DNA of 64,000 nt from Omphiscola glabra (GCA_964017045.1 OZ024809.1:28682618-28746617), one strand, 5' to 3'. Positions 1 through 12,352 are shown, numbered from the stretch's first letter. Translations and numbers: made by a program. The notes: generated by a model from the sequence alone, not told the origin.

Positions 1-667
1 TTCTCGAATATCTTCAGTACATTTTCTTTTATCATTTTGATGTTCATCTCTTAACTTTTCAATTTCAGGATATTCTACCCATTCCATAATCGAAGCCAAG
101 ACTTGATCTTCAGATTCTACCACAATTGTGATCAATTACCAAAGCCAAAACTTCATCATACGAAAGTTCAAGAAATGTTTTCATCTTTCTTATCTGAACG
201 AAATGTTCCAAAAGGAAAGGTTTGATGGCTCCTAGAACATGTTTTGAATTAATGAGCTTAGCGTTTCTGTAGATTTCTTCAAAATTTTCTGTTGACAACA
301 TCTTAACTACCATCTTTTCACATAATTCAATCATGAAGTCAATCTGTAATTGGTTTGATGCATGCCAGATGGCAATGGCATTGTCTTCGGTTATGACATT
401 TTTTCCAGTGTACAGGGCCTCTAGGATTAGCTTAAATGTTTCACAAGACATACCCTGCAAAGTGGCACGACCACCCGTCACTTCCTTCATACCTGACCGG
501 AAAAGTCCGCTGAAAAATCCGGAGCATGACGCAAGATAGAGGCGATGACACTTGATTTCGGTATTTTCGATTTCGATGATGAAATCCTCCTCAACTTCGT
601 GACTTAAATATAGTTTCTGAATCGATTTCATCACCCCCAGTGCGATATCAATACAGATGGTTGTCAT
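1..667 (-). pseudogene. BTB-BACK protein gene, copy 1 (5' part, frameshifted, runs off the window)
   Basis: The start is taken at the ATG at 667-665 (MTTICIDIALGV), because copy 2 begins at the equivalent MTTMNIDIALGV. Residues about 20-125 form a BTB/POZ fold, with the HR..LASCSGFF..LFRSGM core and LYTG...DNAIAIWHASNQLQ. Residues 126-180 begin a BACK domain (NFEEIYRNAKL, FLELSYDEVL). At about 130 two bases are missing relative to copy 2, which sends the frame into a stop after DHNCGRI. The other frame then continues open from about 130 to base 1 and encodes the expected SEDQVL...MEWVEYPEIEKL. So the gene is either a pseudogene or carries an assembly error. A TTTCTATCTATAG acceptor lies just upstream of the start, as in copy 2, suggesting a 5'UTR intron. 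The family are typically Cullin-3 adaptors. The Kelch part would lie left of the window. Confidence 0.8.
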
Positions 668-1372
668 GGTGATAATGTGATTGCCACTATAGATAGAAAA
701 ATTGAACACAATTACAAACAAAACAGGCTTAATACTTAAGTATGATGAAGATGTATTGGTAGTTGACAGTAGACAAATTTTCTAACTGTGAAAGAGTAAA
801 ATAGACAACATAATTTTACAGGTTATGAAATATAAAATTTTTAATGGACATAACATTTTTTTTTCACGAATATATAGTTAAATATAGTTAAAAGCATGTA
901 AATTGGGTCCACAATTTTATTGAAAAAAACATCACCTGTGCTCTTTGACATCGTCTATGTACTATCGATGTGGGAGTCTGGTTTAGGTTGTTAAAGGGAA
1001 TTTAATAACGTCTGATCATTAAAGATTTAAGTAAAAAACACAGGCAACATCATTCCTAAGAGCCTCATAAGTCATTACGTCTGACTTGGGATCTTAATGT
1101 TTTTTTTTAATTAGCTAAAAAATCTTTAATCTTCTGACTGCTTTTAACAGGGAGGCGCCGTGGGGGAGGTATAGTAGACGGATTACTGCAAGGAGTAAGG
1201 CCTGCTGGAGGTTGATGTTCAAATTAAAATCAATGTCGGTGCTTCGTTGAGGAAGCCAAGCCATACCTGCTGAAATAACGGCTCTAAGATTGGTGGAGTT
1301 TAGTAAAATCACACAGCATCTAGAAAGAGGAGTCCTCACGTTAAGTACGGAAAAGCACCTTGGCAATCAAAC
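668..1372. other. Gene-free AT-rich stretch
   Basis: Upstream flank of BTB copy 1. I see no supported gene. A minus-strand open frame at 1115-1366 has no recognisable domain and is probably chance. Confidence 0.4.
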
Positions 1373-1640
1373 CTGATATCTTCGTAATAAGCCAGCTTGG
1401 CTATCCAATCTGACATCTTCTGAATAAGGCAACCTGGCTATCCAATCTATTTTCTGAATAAGGCAACCTGGCTATCCAATCTGATATCTTTTGAATGCGC
1501 CAACCTGGCTATCCAATCTGATATCTTCTGAATAAGCCAACCTGGCTATCCAATCTGATATCTTCTGAATAAGCCAACCTGGCTATCCAATCTGATATCT
1601 TCTGAATAAGCCAACCAGACTATCCAATTTAATTTTTTCC
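1373..1640 (+). repeat. Minisatellite, about 37-bp unit
   Basis: About seven copies of a unit reading approximately CTGATATCTTCTGAATAAG followed by CCAACCTGGCTATCCAAT. The copies differ by a few substitutions and one is shortened. Confidence 0.9.
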
Positions 1641-1805
1641 GAGTAAGTGAATGGGCTATCAATCCAAACAGTCCGGACCTATTCATTTTTTTCCCCGCTT
1701 AGATTGTCGGCAAGCTCCCTTCGCAATTCAAAGACGGTTTCCAGTTTATTACATTGATTTGGGCGTCCTTTGTGTGGTCTTAAAACAATATTGGTTTCAC
1801 ATTCA

Positions 1806-2006
1806 TTACAATTTTAATCTGCCAATATTCTCAGCGTCATGACTCCTCTTGATGTATGCAACACGAATATATTTGTGTTGCAGACGATCTCCATTTTTGA
1901 CATTGGTATTGAAACAACTCTCCAACGTGAGACCCTCTCCTCTCAGTTTCTTGACAAATTTTCTGCGGACCGCCGACGTCACGCTCGCGATACGACGCTG
2001 GTCCAC
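1806..2006 (-). other. Unassigned coding-like segment
   Basis: A minus-strand frame reads VDQRRIASVTSAVRRKF then LRGEGLTLESCFNTN and ends RVAYIKRSHDAENIGRLKL. Its composition looks like real protein rather than translated repeat, and the frame is open a few residues further upstream. I do not recognise the family. There is no clean GT donor at the end, so it may be a relic of a gene or transposon rather than a live exon. Confidence 0.22.
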
Positions 2007-2076
2007 GGACCATAATATGGGGAACGCCGGTTAAGACTACACTTTGCAGATTAACATTACAAAAAAAAAATCTCAT

Positions 2077-2490
2077 TTGAGTTGTGGTGGTAAAAACGAA
2101 TATACGATCTTAACACAATTCTATTAATTTTTACAACAGGGCTGAAATTTTTCTTTGTGAAAATGTTACTGACATTTACAATTGAACATAATCCAGTACT
2201 ATGATTTGCAGTAGTTCAAGCACATCTTATTGAGTTTCCAATATGTGAGCGTCTGTCATTAAACTTCGAAACTTGGGTTCTTGATGATGTTCATAGTTGA
2301 AATTGCTGTTTCACGTGTCTCACATCATTAAGATGGACCAAATCATTTTTAAGATTAAAAATGATGATCTCCTGTTTATTGGATATTGTAATTCTGAAAA
2401 GCAGTTGAACCAGACGACTGCAAAGTCATGGTCACAAAAATTCAGTTTTACGTGTTCATGTACATGATCAGCTGTTTAAGCTTGACTAAC
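2077..2490. other. Gene-free stretch
   Basis: AT-rich sequence between the coding-like segment and the next array. I see nothing in it. Confidence 0.4.
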
Positions 2491-3256
2491 TGTGTGATAG
2501 CTACCTTTGACGCTAGCTAATTGTGGAAAAACTAGCTTTGACAGTAGCTAATTGTGTGAAAGCCAGCTTTGACAGTAGCTAATTGTGTAAAAGCCAGCTT
2601 TGACAGTAGCTAATTGTGTGAAAACCAGATTTGACAGTAGTTAATTGTGTGAAAGCCAGCTTTGACAGTAGGTAATTGTGGAAAAGCTACCTTTTACACT
2701 AGTTAATTGTGGAAAAGCTACCTTTGACGCTAGCTAATTGTGGAAAAACTAGCTTTAACAGTAGCTAATTGTGTGAAAGCCAGCTTTGACAGTAGCTAAT
2801 TGTGTAAAAGCCAGCTTTGACAGTAGTTAATTGTGTGAAAACCAGCTTTGACAGTAGCTAATTGTGTGAAAACCAGCTTTGACAGTAGTTAATTGTGTGA
2901 AAACCAGCTTTGACAGTAGCTAATTGTGTGAAAACCAGCTTTGACAGTAGTTAATTGTGTGAAAACCAGCTTTGACAGTAGCTAATTGTGTGAAAACCAG
3001 CTTTGACAGTAGCTAATTGTGTGAAAACCAGATTTGACAGTAGTTAATTGTGTGAAAACCAGCTTTGACAGTGGCTAATTGTGTGAAAACCAGCTTTGAC
3101 AGTAGTTAATTGTGTGAAAACCAGCTTTGACAGTAGTTAATTGTGTGAAAACCAGCTTTGACAGTAGCTAATTGTGTGAAAACCAGCTTTGACAGTAGTT
3201 AATTGTGTGAAAACCAGCTTTGACAGTAGTTAATTGTGTGAAAACCAGCTTTGACA
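2491..3256 (+). repeat. Minisatellite, 31-bp unit
   Basis: About 24 tandem copies of a 31-bp unit (AGCTAATTGTGTGAAAACC plus AGCTTTGACAGT). The right half is more homogeneous than the left. Variants alternate AGTAGCTAAT and AGTAGTTAAT. Confidence 0.95.
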
Positions 3257-3369
3257 GATGTGAAGTCCTCATTAGGAAGGATTATAATTGGATCTGCGGT
3301 AAAGATACATAATTACGACATACCTCTCCCGAGAAATCCAGACGGGATAAACCAAATCCACAATTTTAC

Positions 3370-3640
3370 GTAACTGCCAAGACGTTTTCCTGGTTGGGTT
3401 TTTACATTTTACTTCAAGTCACTTCCTTTCCATTCTTCTTTGCCTTGTTTCTGCCTGGTTTTCATCTCTCTTTCTTTTTTTTAGGTAGGGTATTTCTATA
3501 GATATATGTCAATTTGTTTTTATACTTATTTGTATGTCTTGTACTGATAAAGGCATATGCCGAAACGTTGACTTATGTGTATTGTAAAATTGTTTTTAAA
3601 GCTTAATATATATTGTTATATTGACTCAGATTGTTCGTGT
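3370..3640 (+). mobile_element. Dispersed repeat related to 48390-48540, with a hammerhead-like core
   Basis: The stretch CTTCCTTTCC.TTCTTCT followed by TTTTTTAGGTAGG.TA recurs at 48430-48530, so this is an interspersed family. It contains CTGATAAAGGCATATGCCG followed by AAACG, the layout seen in hammerhead-bearing Penelope-like elements and retrozymes. Assigning it to Penelope-like elements is inference, because no reverse transcriptase is present here. Confidence 0.4.
3544..3572 (+). ncRNA. Hammerhead-like ribozyme core (degenerate)
   Basis: CTGATAA, a GGC-ATAT-GCC hairpin (stem II) and GAAACG follow the hammerhead order CUGAUGA, stem II, GAAA. The core G of CUGAUGA is A here, so this copy is probably inactive. 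Stem I and stem III partners were not resolved. Confidence 0.3.
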
Positions 3641-4312
3641 CTATTTAATCTTTAAATCACCCGAAATCTCCTCTTGTATTTTGTCTGTGCATAAAATTAA
3701 CGTTTGTTTAACGTGTTCAATCCTTTCTTTTGATTCTTATGAAATGTATACGCTGCATGACTGTTGATTTCCTTTCAGGTAATTCACCGCTCAGTATTGA
3801 ACACATACTTTCTGATGAATGCACTGACATGAGATCATTATAGAATGTATGGCTTTAAAATGATTGGCAAAGCCAATGTCCCTCCCAGTAGCAAAGGAGC
3901 CCATCAGTTGTTAAAGAAACACGTTTTCTTACGCGAAGTTCATTATTTCTTTGTAATTAATTCTTACAGAAAGTATCCTTACCTCAGATGTTGCTATGTA
4001 ATAGATGTAACATAGGAAAGTCTTCAATGAATGACTTCATATAAACAAAAAAACGTGGACAAAAACGCATGCAGCTGAGAAACATCGGCTTGATCGAATC
4101 ATTCCACTAAATTTTATTTCAGTTCAAAACAAATAGTTTATTTACTTACACCGGACGTCATGAAAAAGAACAACATTTGCTACGAAATGTTCTCAAATAA
4201 TCTCGACACCAAAACACGTTCACTAGACAAAGTAAACAGTACAAAGCGTAAACAGAAAAATACACACGAAACAAAACATTAATAAAAAAAAACAATGTTT
4301 TGGATTCAGCAT
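3641..4312. other. Gene-free stretch
   Basis: AT-rich sequence with no recognised gene or repeat array. Confidence 0.4.
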
Positions 4313-4320
4313 ATTGTAGG

Positions 4321-4487
4321 CAGTGGCGTAGCGAAGGGGGCAAGGGGGGCATCATGCCCCGGGCGCTACTCACAAAGGGGCGCCAAATGGTATATTTTGC
4401 ATATAATATTGTATGGTTTTCAAATAGGGGGGGGGGCGCTAAAAAGATATTGTGCCCCGGGCGCGAGTTAAGCTCGCTACGTCACTG
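4321..4487. mobile_element. hAT-type MITE with perfect 8-bp target duplication
   Basis: Begins CAGTGGCGTAGCGA and ends TCGCTACGTCACTG, which are near-perfect terminal inverted repeats. It is flanked on both sides by ATTGTAGG (4313-4320 and 4488-4495), an exact 8-bp target-site duplication as produced by hAT transposases. The 167-bp interior is G-rich and non-coding. Confidence 0.85.
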
Positions 4488-4735
4488 ATTGTAGGCCATT
4501 TAAAAGTTGCATTGAAAAAACGTGTCAATGAGCACTTAGTATTTAAAAGGAATGGCAATGTACAGTTTCAACATCATACGTGTTATTGTATTTTAGGATC
4601 TCGTGATCAGTCGGTCACTAAGTCATTCAAACATACATTTATTACAAAAAAAAAATCATTGTTACTAACAGCAGCAAACTACAACATACATAAACGTTCA
4701 TCTGGTTTTCAATTCTAAAAGAAATCCCCCACATT

Positions 4736-4910
4736 AAAAATTGTATAGAATGGTTGAAGCGAATACACATTTTTTTTTGTTTTTATTTAATTAATGTATG
4801 TTAATTTTTAAGTTCATGATAATGTTTGTTAAATTGTGTGTACAGCGTGGTGAGCCCAGCCCTAGGTTGGGGTACTACGCTATAAATAAACTTCTTATAG
4901 TAATAATAAT
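4736..4910 (+). mobile_element. LINE 3' end (family with the CCTAGG hairpin tail)
   Basis: Shares the 3'UTR seen at 33895-34060 (minus) and 40170-40235: TTAATTAATGTATGTTAATT, then the self-complementary GCGTGGTGAGCCCAGCCCTA and its return strand, then a TAATAATAAT tail. No coding part remains here. Confidence 0.7.
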
Positions 4911-6535
4911 AATTACCATTTTCGCATTTGTGTTATGCGTTTAAAGAAGTTTAACGTTTCTTGAAGTACAACTCAATCAATATACCATCCGCAACCCACC
5001 GCCCCTCACCCCCATATGTATTTTTTTCTTAGTTAGTACAGTAATATAAAAAAATGTCAATGTGCGCCATTGCCACACGTTCCTGCATGACTCAAGACAT
5101 GCTCTACTCTCTAACAAAACGGTGCTGTAATTTTCAAATAACTTAAGTACCAAAGACATCTTTGCTTCCAGAGAAAACTAAGACATTTCCCCCTGCCAGA
5201 GAGTACTAAGACATTTTACAATTTCTTAAAAGGCAATACGCAAAGAAAGTCTGTGCCGAACATGTTTTATAACAAATATTGAATATATAAAACATATTTA
5301 AGTTTCGTGTACATTCAATTCTAATCCTCTGGCTCTTCTACATTTCTGTACATTTTTGTGCGCAATGCATTTTAAGGAATACTAAATTATCTTCAGTATT
5401 TTAGTGCGTTGTAATGCGCCTTTGATTGAAAGATATTTTCAAATAAAAAATCTTATCTATATATCTTAGAATATACAAGTCATGACGTTGTACGCTCACT
5501 TACCAGAATAACCATTCAAATCTCATGACCACTGTCCTGTGTGTGAGATTCATCATACAACCCCCCCCCCCCCTTTTTTTTTTTTTTGCAGTGAATGAAA
5601 TCTCAACTATTTAAATTTGGTCCGTGCCCTGAGTTGAGCATTAAAAATTAAATTTGTGCAAAGTAAAATTCGTACTCTTTTAACAATGGCACACAGTATA
5701 ATCCATGCATCTTCAACATTTGTATCCCAAATAATCCATTCATTTTCAACATTTGTATCCGATATAATCCATTCATTTTCAACATCTTTTCCCAATCGTA
5801 CGCATGTGATCCTTCAACGTAATGTTACAACGGGAAATCCAGATTCACTGGACATTTGTATTATTTTTATCGTAAGTCAAATCGAGAGCAACAGGTTAAA
5901 TATGGGAAGGACTAGTTGGGACGGAAAGGTTTGTATGAAAACGACTCCTATAAATAAAATACAAAATTATCGAATGAAAACTTAATACATAAAGCTTTAA
6001 ATAATATTGGTTAATGCAGCGCTGTAAAGAAATTTAAAATATGTGCCGACTCTGGGGGATTCCCAGTGTGTTATGCAGACTGCCCTGTGGGTTTATTTAT
6101 AAAAAAAAATGGCAATGAATATAGGCCCCCCACACCCACCCCACCACCACAAAAAAATTAAAGAAGAAATCATTCGACAATTTCATAGTTTTATTTCATT
6201 AAAAATTCATAATTACACAAACACGATCTGCTTTGATATTATTATATATTTTAATAAATAAATATATTTTTAACAATATTTTCTTCCACAGTAAAATATC
6301 ATGTGCGCAAAAATTCATGAGGTAAACAAAATTAAATCACTGACTTTTTAAACCAATTTCATTCGCTACTAATTTTGTTAGAGTGCTACAATTTAAATAT
6401 GTTCTTATCTTTAACCCCTGGTTTTAAAAAAAAATAAATAAATAATTAGATCTTGTTAAAATATATGACACAAAAGATTCTCATTATAAATGTTTTAAAC
6501 TGCTATATATTATGATAAATGATTAACCTGATTTT
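4911..6535. other. Long gene-free AT-rich stretch
   Basis: Contains homopolymer C and T runs near 5560-5590 and a short 30-bp repeat at 5697-5790. I see no supportable gene. The plus-strand frame at 5656-5985 runs through that repeat and is not convincing. Confidence 0.4.
5697..5790 (+). repeat. Short tandem repeat, 30-bp unit, about 3 copies
   Basis: ATAATCCATTCATTTTCAAC with ATTTGTATCC recurs three times with small changes. Confidence 0.75.
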
Positions 6536-6905
6536 TACAGGGTCCCCGCTCTCAGGCAAACTAATCCGGTACAATTATGGAATGGGCCACAGCTGGGGCC
6601 CCCTCTTTCATCTTAAACGTACTATAGTTATAGTACTGCACATATTTGTAGAATTTTTATTATTCGAAAAATAATGACTTAGACAAGTCATTTTTACACG
6701 TTTCGAGGAGGATATTAAATTTAATCTAGAATGTTCTAGAAATGTCTATATTGTTCTAAGGGGATATAGAATGAAATCTAAAAGTTTATTGAAATGTTAA
6801 TTTAGCTCTATACTTTCATGGGCATCTTCTTTAAACAGACCCTTCAAAATACTACAACGAACAACAAATATCAATGGGAACATAATCCTAACGAGGAAGA
6901 GGATC
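6536..6905 (+). repeat. Dispersed repeat, inverted relative to 24725-25075
   Basis: Blocks such as GGGGCCCCCTCTTTCATC, ACTATAGTTATAGTACTGC, AATCTAGAATGTTCTAGAA and GAAATGTTAATTTAG match the reverse complement of 24725-25075. In both places the unit abuts GGGATCCC-type sequence. It is therefore an interspersed family of unknown class. Confidence 0.65.
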
Positions 6906-6949
6906 CTAAAGGTAAATAAGTAAACTGGAACCCACCGGTAACATGATCT

Positions 6950-7710
6950 CATCGAGTGACGGGATCAAATAGGGATGCTATCGGCAAAAGGGATCCAATC
7001 GGAGAAGAGGATCCCACCGGACAACGGGATAATAAAGGGATCGGGATCCCACCAGAAAATGGAAAAATGGAAAATGATATCTTATTTGAAAATGAGATAT
7101 CATCGGGATCTCAGTTATGTCGGGATTCCACATGGTTCGTGATCCCATTAGGATATTAGGAAACGGGATCCCAAATGTGGTCGTGATCTCTTTGGGTTAG
7201 GGATCCCAATCAAGATTGGCATCCCCATATGGTCAGAATTCCAATGGGGTCGGGATCCCAATGTGTTTGGTAACTTATTTAGAAACGAGATCCCAATCAT
7301 AATCCCTATGAGGTGGGGTAGGAATCCGAAATGGGATATAAGATCCAATTTTGAAACGGGATCCCGTCGAGATCGGGATCAAAATGGTGTCGGGATCCCA
7401 ATCATGATCGGGATACAAATGGGATCGAGATACCCATTGGGTCAGGATCTCATTTGGAAGCGAGGTCCCAATAAGGATCACAATGGAGTCGGGATCCCAT
7501 ATGGAAATGAGATCCCAATTTGGAAACGGGATCCCAAATGGGATATAGGATACAATTTGGAAACGGGATTCCATTTGGGATCATAATCCCAAGTGGGTCG
7601 ATATCCCAATAGGTTTGTGATCCCCTTTGGAAACGGGATCCCAATCTGGATCGGAATACCAATGGGGTCGGGATCCCAAATGGCGTTGGAATCTCATTGG
7701 GGTCGGGGAC
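6950..7710 (+). repeat. Degenerate GGGATCCCAAT repeat block
   Basis: Dense repetition of GGGATCCCAAT and TCGGGAT motifs at roughly 20-25 bp spacing, rich in palindromic GGATCC. Open frames on both strands here are translations of the repeat. Confidence 0.85.
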
Positions 7711-7875
7711 CGAAAAGTTTATAAAAGTATTGTTTAAAATGATTTTATAAGAGACATTTAATTCTTTAATTTCTTTTACCATAGTGGTGTTATTTCTGCA
7801 CTTAGCGTTAAATTTCAATGTTTATTAAAAGGCAGTAGAAGTTGTTGCTTTTCCGAATGCAATCCAGTGTAACGC

Positions 7876-9150
7876 AGGGTATATGGGCTAGCATGTTTAT
7901 GGGCTAGCATGTTTATAGGCTAGCAGGTTTATGGGCTAGTATGTTTATGGCCTTGCATGTTTATGGGCTAGCAGGTTTATGGGCTAGCATGTTTATGGGC
8001 TAGTATTTTTATGGGCTAGTATATTTATGGGCTAGTATGTTTATGGGCTAGCATGTTTATGGGCTAGCAGGTTTATGGGCTAGCATGTTTATGGGCTAGT
8101 ATATTTATGGGCTAGTATGTTTATGGGCTAGCAGGTTTATGGGCTAGCATGTTTATGGGCTAGTATTTTTATGGGCTAGTATGTTTATGGGCTAGCAGGT
8201 TTATGGGCTAGCATGTTTATGGGCTAGTATTTTTATGGGCTAGTATATTTATGGGCTAGTATGTTTATGGGCTAGCAGGTTTATGGGCTAGTATGTTTAT
8301 GGGCTAGCATGTTTATGGGCTAGTATGTTTATGGGCTAGCAGGTTTATGGGCTAGTATGTTTATGGGCTAGTATGTTTATGGGCTAGTATGTTTATGGGC
8401 TAGTATGTTTATGGGCTAGTATGTTTATGGGCTAGCAGGTTTATGGGCTAGTATGTTTATGGGCTAGTATGTTTATGGGCTAGTATGTTTATGGGCTAGT
8501 ATGTTTATGGGCTAGCAGGTTTATGGGCTAGTATGTTTATGGGCTAGCATGTTTATGGGCTAGCATATTTATGGGCTAGTATATTTATGGGCTAGCAGGT
8601 TTATGGGCTAGTATGTTTATGGGCTAGCATGTTTATGGGCTAGTATGTTTATGGGCTAGCAGGTTTATGGGCTAGTATGTTTATGGGCTAGTATGTTTAT
8701 GGGCTAGCATGTTTATGGGCTAGTATGTTTATGGGCTAGCATGTTTATGGGCTAGCATGTTTATGGGCTAGCATGTTTATGGGCTAGTATGTTTATGGGC
8801 TAGTATGTTTATGGGCTAGTATGTTTATGGGCTAGTATGTTTATGGGCTAGCATGTTTATGGGCTAGCAGGTTTATGGGCTAGCAGGTTTATGGGCTAGC
8901 AGGTTTATGGGCTAGCAGGTTTATGGGCTAGCAGGTTTATGGGCTAGTATGTTTATGGGCTAGCAGGTTTATGGGCTAGCATGTTTATGGGCTAGTATGT
9001 TTATGGGCTAGTATGTTTATGGGCTAGCAGGTTTATGGGCTATTATGTTTATGGGCTAGCAAGTTTATGGGCTATCATGTTTTAGGGGCTAGCATGTTTA
9101 TGGGCTAGCATGTTTATTGGCTAGCATGATTATGGGCCAGTATGTATATG
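7876..9150 (+). repeat. Large minisatellite, 16-bp unit
   Basis: About 80 tandem copies of GTTTATGGGCTAGCAT. Three main variants (ending GCAT, GCAG and GTAT) occur in a partly ordered succession. The final copies near 9050-9150 decay into flanking sequence. Confidence 0.97.
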
Positions 9151-9238
9151 GGCTAGTTTGTTATATTATGAAAATGAATGGCCGAAGTTTGTTTACCACT
9201 ACCTCCCCCCCGCGCCCACTGAAATTTGCTGCGGGCAC

Positions 9239-9990
9239 CATGTGTAGTCAGTTTATCAACTTGAAGGCAATGGCTAGGAAGAAAGGTCATTAGTTTGTCT
9301 GGAGAAAATTCATCAGTGTGTTTGTAGACAATGGTTAGGAACACATTTCGTCATCAAATCTGCTATCATAAAACAGATAACTTTGCAGTTACGCTAAATA
9401 AAATAAACAAGAATAATATATCACGAATTAAGTCTCCCCACAAACACCCTTCCACTCCCATCCCCCGGCAAATCTAACTCATGTCATTATCAAATGTTCA
9501 CCAGTCTTTGTTGGTCAATGCGATCACCTCCATGTAAACGGAACCATTCCGAGTTGCAGATCTTGCATTCTCAGGCGTGTATAAATGGACAGGTCCTCGA
9601 AGCATCAGAACATTCATTTTGCTTCAAGATGAGCTAAATGAAGACGTAAGATCGTATTGTACATTTCTTTAAATCTGTCTGATTACAAATTACATGCACG
9701 TCATGCCTCTCATTTATTGATCAAGAAAAAATAATATGTGTCGGAAGAAATATTTGAAAAACGAAAAGCAAATTATGCGTTATATATATCACCGATATTT
9801 TATAGCGTAACAACTCATCCCCCATATAACAAAGTATTAAAAATACTTCACAGTGTAATAGATAGTACATACATTTCACTGTGTAATACATCACACATTA
9901 CAAAACATCAAGTATCAAGTATTTTTAAAACATCTAGTTTTTTAAACGAAGATTTATGAAGGCTGGACGAAAGATTGCAAAAAACCCAAA
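9239..9990 (+). pseudogene. Degraded duplicate of the Ig-domain exons
   Basis: This block is a diverged copy of 15548-16440. It starts with the same CTTGAAGGCAATGGCTAGG repeat and keeps exon 1 with its acceptor (CACCAG before 9505) and donor (GAAGAC then GTAAGA at 9646). That exon is 141 nt rather than 191, having lost 50 nt including the first Ig cysteine region, and so is out of frame. It also keeps the start of exon 2 (9952, GGCTGGACGAAAGATTGC). Exon 2 is cut at about 9990, exactly where the 41-bp array begins. It cannot encode an Ig domain. Confidence 0.85.
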
Positions 9991-11180
9991 GTGTTCTGAT
10001 ACGTAGTTTAGCATGGGCACAACCGACATCTTTGTTCTGATATGTAGTTTTGCATTGGGACAATGAACATCTTTGTTTTAAGACGTATTTTAGCTTGGAC
10101 ACAAATGACATCTTTATTCTATGACGTAGTTTAGCATAGGGGTCAATGTACATCTTTGTTCTGAGACGTAGTTTAACATAAGGAAGTTAAGCCTCTAGTT
10201 AACATGAGCACAGTGCATATCTTTGTTCTAAGACGCATTTTAGCTTGGGCACAAATGTCATCTTTATCTTAGACTTCATTTAGCATGTGGGCAATTGAGA
10301 TCTTTGTTCTGAGACGTAGTATTGCATGAGAACAATGGACATTTTTGTTCTCAGACGTAGTTAACAAGGGGACAATGGACATCTTTATTCTGATACGTAT
10401 TTTAGCATGGGTACTATCAACACATATGTTCTGAGACAAAGTTTAGCATGGGGACAAAAAGACATCTTTAATATGAGAGGTAGATTAGCTTGGGCACAAA
10501 TGACATCTTTTTTCTTAGACGTAGTTAACAATAAGACAATGAACATCTTTGTTCTGAGACGTTGTCTAGCATAAGAAGATGGACATCTTTGTTCTGAGAC
10601 GTAGTTTAGCATGGGGGCAATTGACATATTTGTTCTGAGACGTTTGGTAGCATGAGCACAATGGACATCTTTGTTCTGAGACGTAGAATAGCATTGTCAC
10701 AAATGACATCTTTGATCTGAGACGTAGTTTAGCATTGGGGGCAATTGACGTCTTTGTTGTGAGACATAGTTTAGTAAGGGCACAATGAACATCTTTGTTC
10801 TGATGCGTATTTTAATTACAGCACTAATGGCATCTTTGTTTAGCATGGGCACCATGAACATCTTTGTTTTGGTACGTTGGTTAGCATAGGGACAGTGGAC
10901 ATCTTTGTTCTGAGACGTAGTTTAGCATGGGGGACAATGAACATCTTTGTTATTAGACGCATTTTAGCTTGGGCACAAATGACATATTTGTTCTGAGACG
11001 TAGTTTAGCATAGGGACAATTGACATCTTTGTGTTGAGACGTAGTTTAGTATGAACACATTGGATATCTTTGTTCTGAGACGTAGTTTAGCATGGGGACA
11101 GCGGACATCTTTGTTCCGAGACGTAGATTATCAAGGGCATAATGAACATCTTTTTTCTGATACGTATTTTAGATTGGTCA
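9991..11180 (+). repeat. Minisatellite, about 41-bp unit
   Basis: About 29 diverged copies of ACATCTTTGTTCTGAGACG followed by TAGTTTAGCATGGGGACAATG. A single unit-like piece lies just downstream of the intact Ig exon 2 at 16660-16720, the probable ancestral sequence. Confidence 0.92.
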
Positions 11181-11443
11181 CTAATGACACATTTGTTATC
11201 ATACGAAGAAAGCAGAAGATGCGCGAAACGAAGCCTTTGCAACAAAAAAGAACAATACGGTAGGTCAAATGTTACCAGGAATCTATATACTCCTGCGAGA
11301 AATGAAGTCGATATTGTCATTCCAGGATGGGCGTAGTGAGCCACTTGTTGCAGTGTACATAGCTACTCCATCGTCTCGCGAAGATAAAATGATGCCATAT
11401 ATAGTTTCTATCAAAATAATACTTACAACAATATCAACATTGA

Positions 11444-11797
11444 GATCGATTCTATCATAAGAATACAGATAACAATACCTTTTATGACATAGATTATATC
11501 ATAAGTATACATACAACAATATCAATCATGACATAGATTCTATCATAAGTTTACATACAACAATATCAATCATGACATAAATTCTATCATAAGAATACAT
11601 ACAACAATATCAATCATGACATAGATTCTATCATAAGTATACATACAACAATATCAATCATGACATAGATTCTATCATAAGAATACTTACAACAATATCA
11701 ATCATGACATAGATTCTATCATAAGTATACATACAACAATATCAATCATGACATAGATTCTATCATAAGTATACATACAACAATATCAATCATGATA
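11444..11797 (+). repeat. Minisatellite, 44-bp unit
   Basis: About eight highly similar copies of CATAAGTATACATACAACAA plus TATCAATCATGACATAGATT and CTAT. Confidence 0.95.
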
Positions 11798-12352
11798 AAC
11801 GCCGGGTCAGGTTTGCCGACGGAGACCCTCCCCGCCCGGAGACGTCTGGTCGACCAAAAACGATGCGTTTAAAACATCGACAGTCCACTCTCCTATGGGG
11901 CCGGGACGTCAAATTAACGTCCTAATATCTCCCCCCACCCGTCCCGGGGAAGCATCGGATGCCCTTTAAGAGTGATTCTTGGGTTTCCACCTCGCAACTA
12001 ATTCGCGAAGTTGCTGGGATGAAACAGCTGCCTAGGAGCAGCTTTCTCAGGGCTGCTTATTTAGAATCATCGGCCAGAGACTTCCACCACAGCCTCTCGC
12101 CTCATATCCCTTAACAGCAATTTTTAATCATGATCCCTACCCTGTATCTGCCTTTTCTTCCACCTGTGAAATTTCACAAGTGGCAGCTCCGTAGGAGCCG
12201 TTCATTCCAGCAGTTACCATGCACGCCCTTGTCTGCCACGTGGGACACGCAATGGTGGTTATGTTTCCCGGGCTAACGTCGAGGGGGGCGGTGGCAAACG
12301 CTTCCAAATCGGCAAGCCACCACAGACTTGTCGACCGGAACTCTGGGAAGGT
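11798..12352. other. GC-rich insertion inside the 44-bp satellite
   Basis: Sequence composition changes sharply at ATCAATCATGA/TAAACGCCGG. About 555 bp of GC-rich sequence follows (CCCGCCCGGAGACGTC, GGGGCCGGGACGTCAAATTA), and satellite-like ACTACATACAA sequence resumes at about 12353. It is probably an inserted mobile-element fragment or host segment. No terminal repeats or protein domain were recognised; a minus-strand frame at 12137-12373 has no identifiable family. Confidence 0.6.

Noticed and set aside
7148..7818. Overlapping open frames on both strands
   Set aside because: They are products of the stop-poor GGGATCCCAAT repeat.
7876..9150. Regular repeats suggesting a CRISPR array
   Set aside because: The units are contiguous with no unique spacers, and no cas-like gene is present. 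This is a eukaryotic minisatellite.
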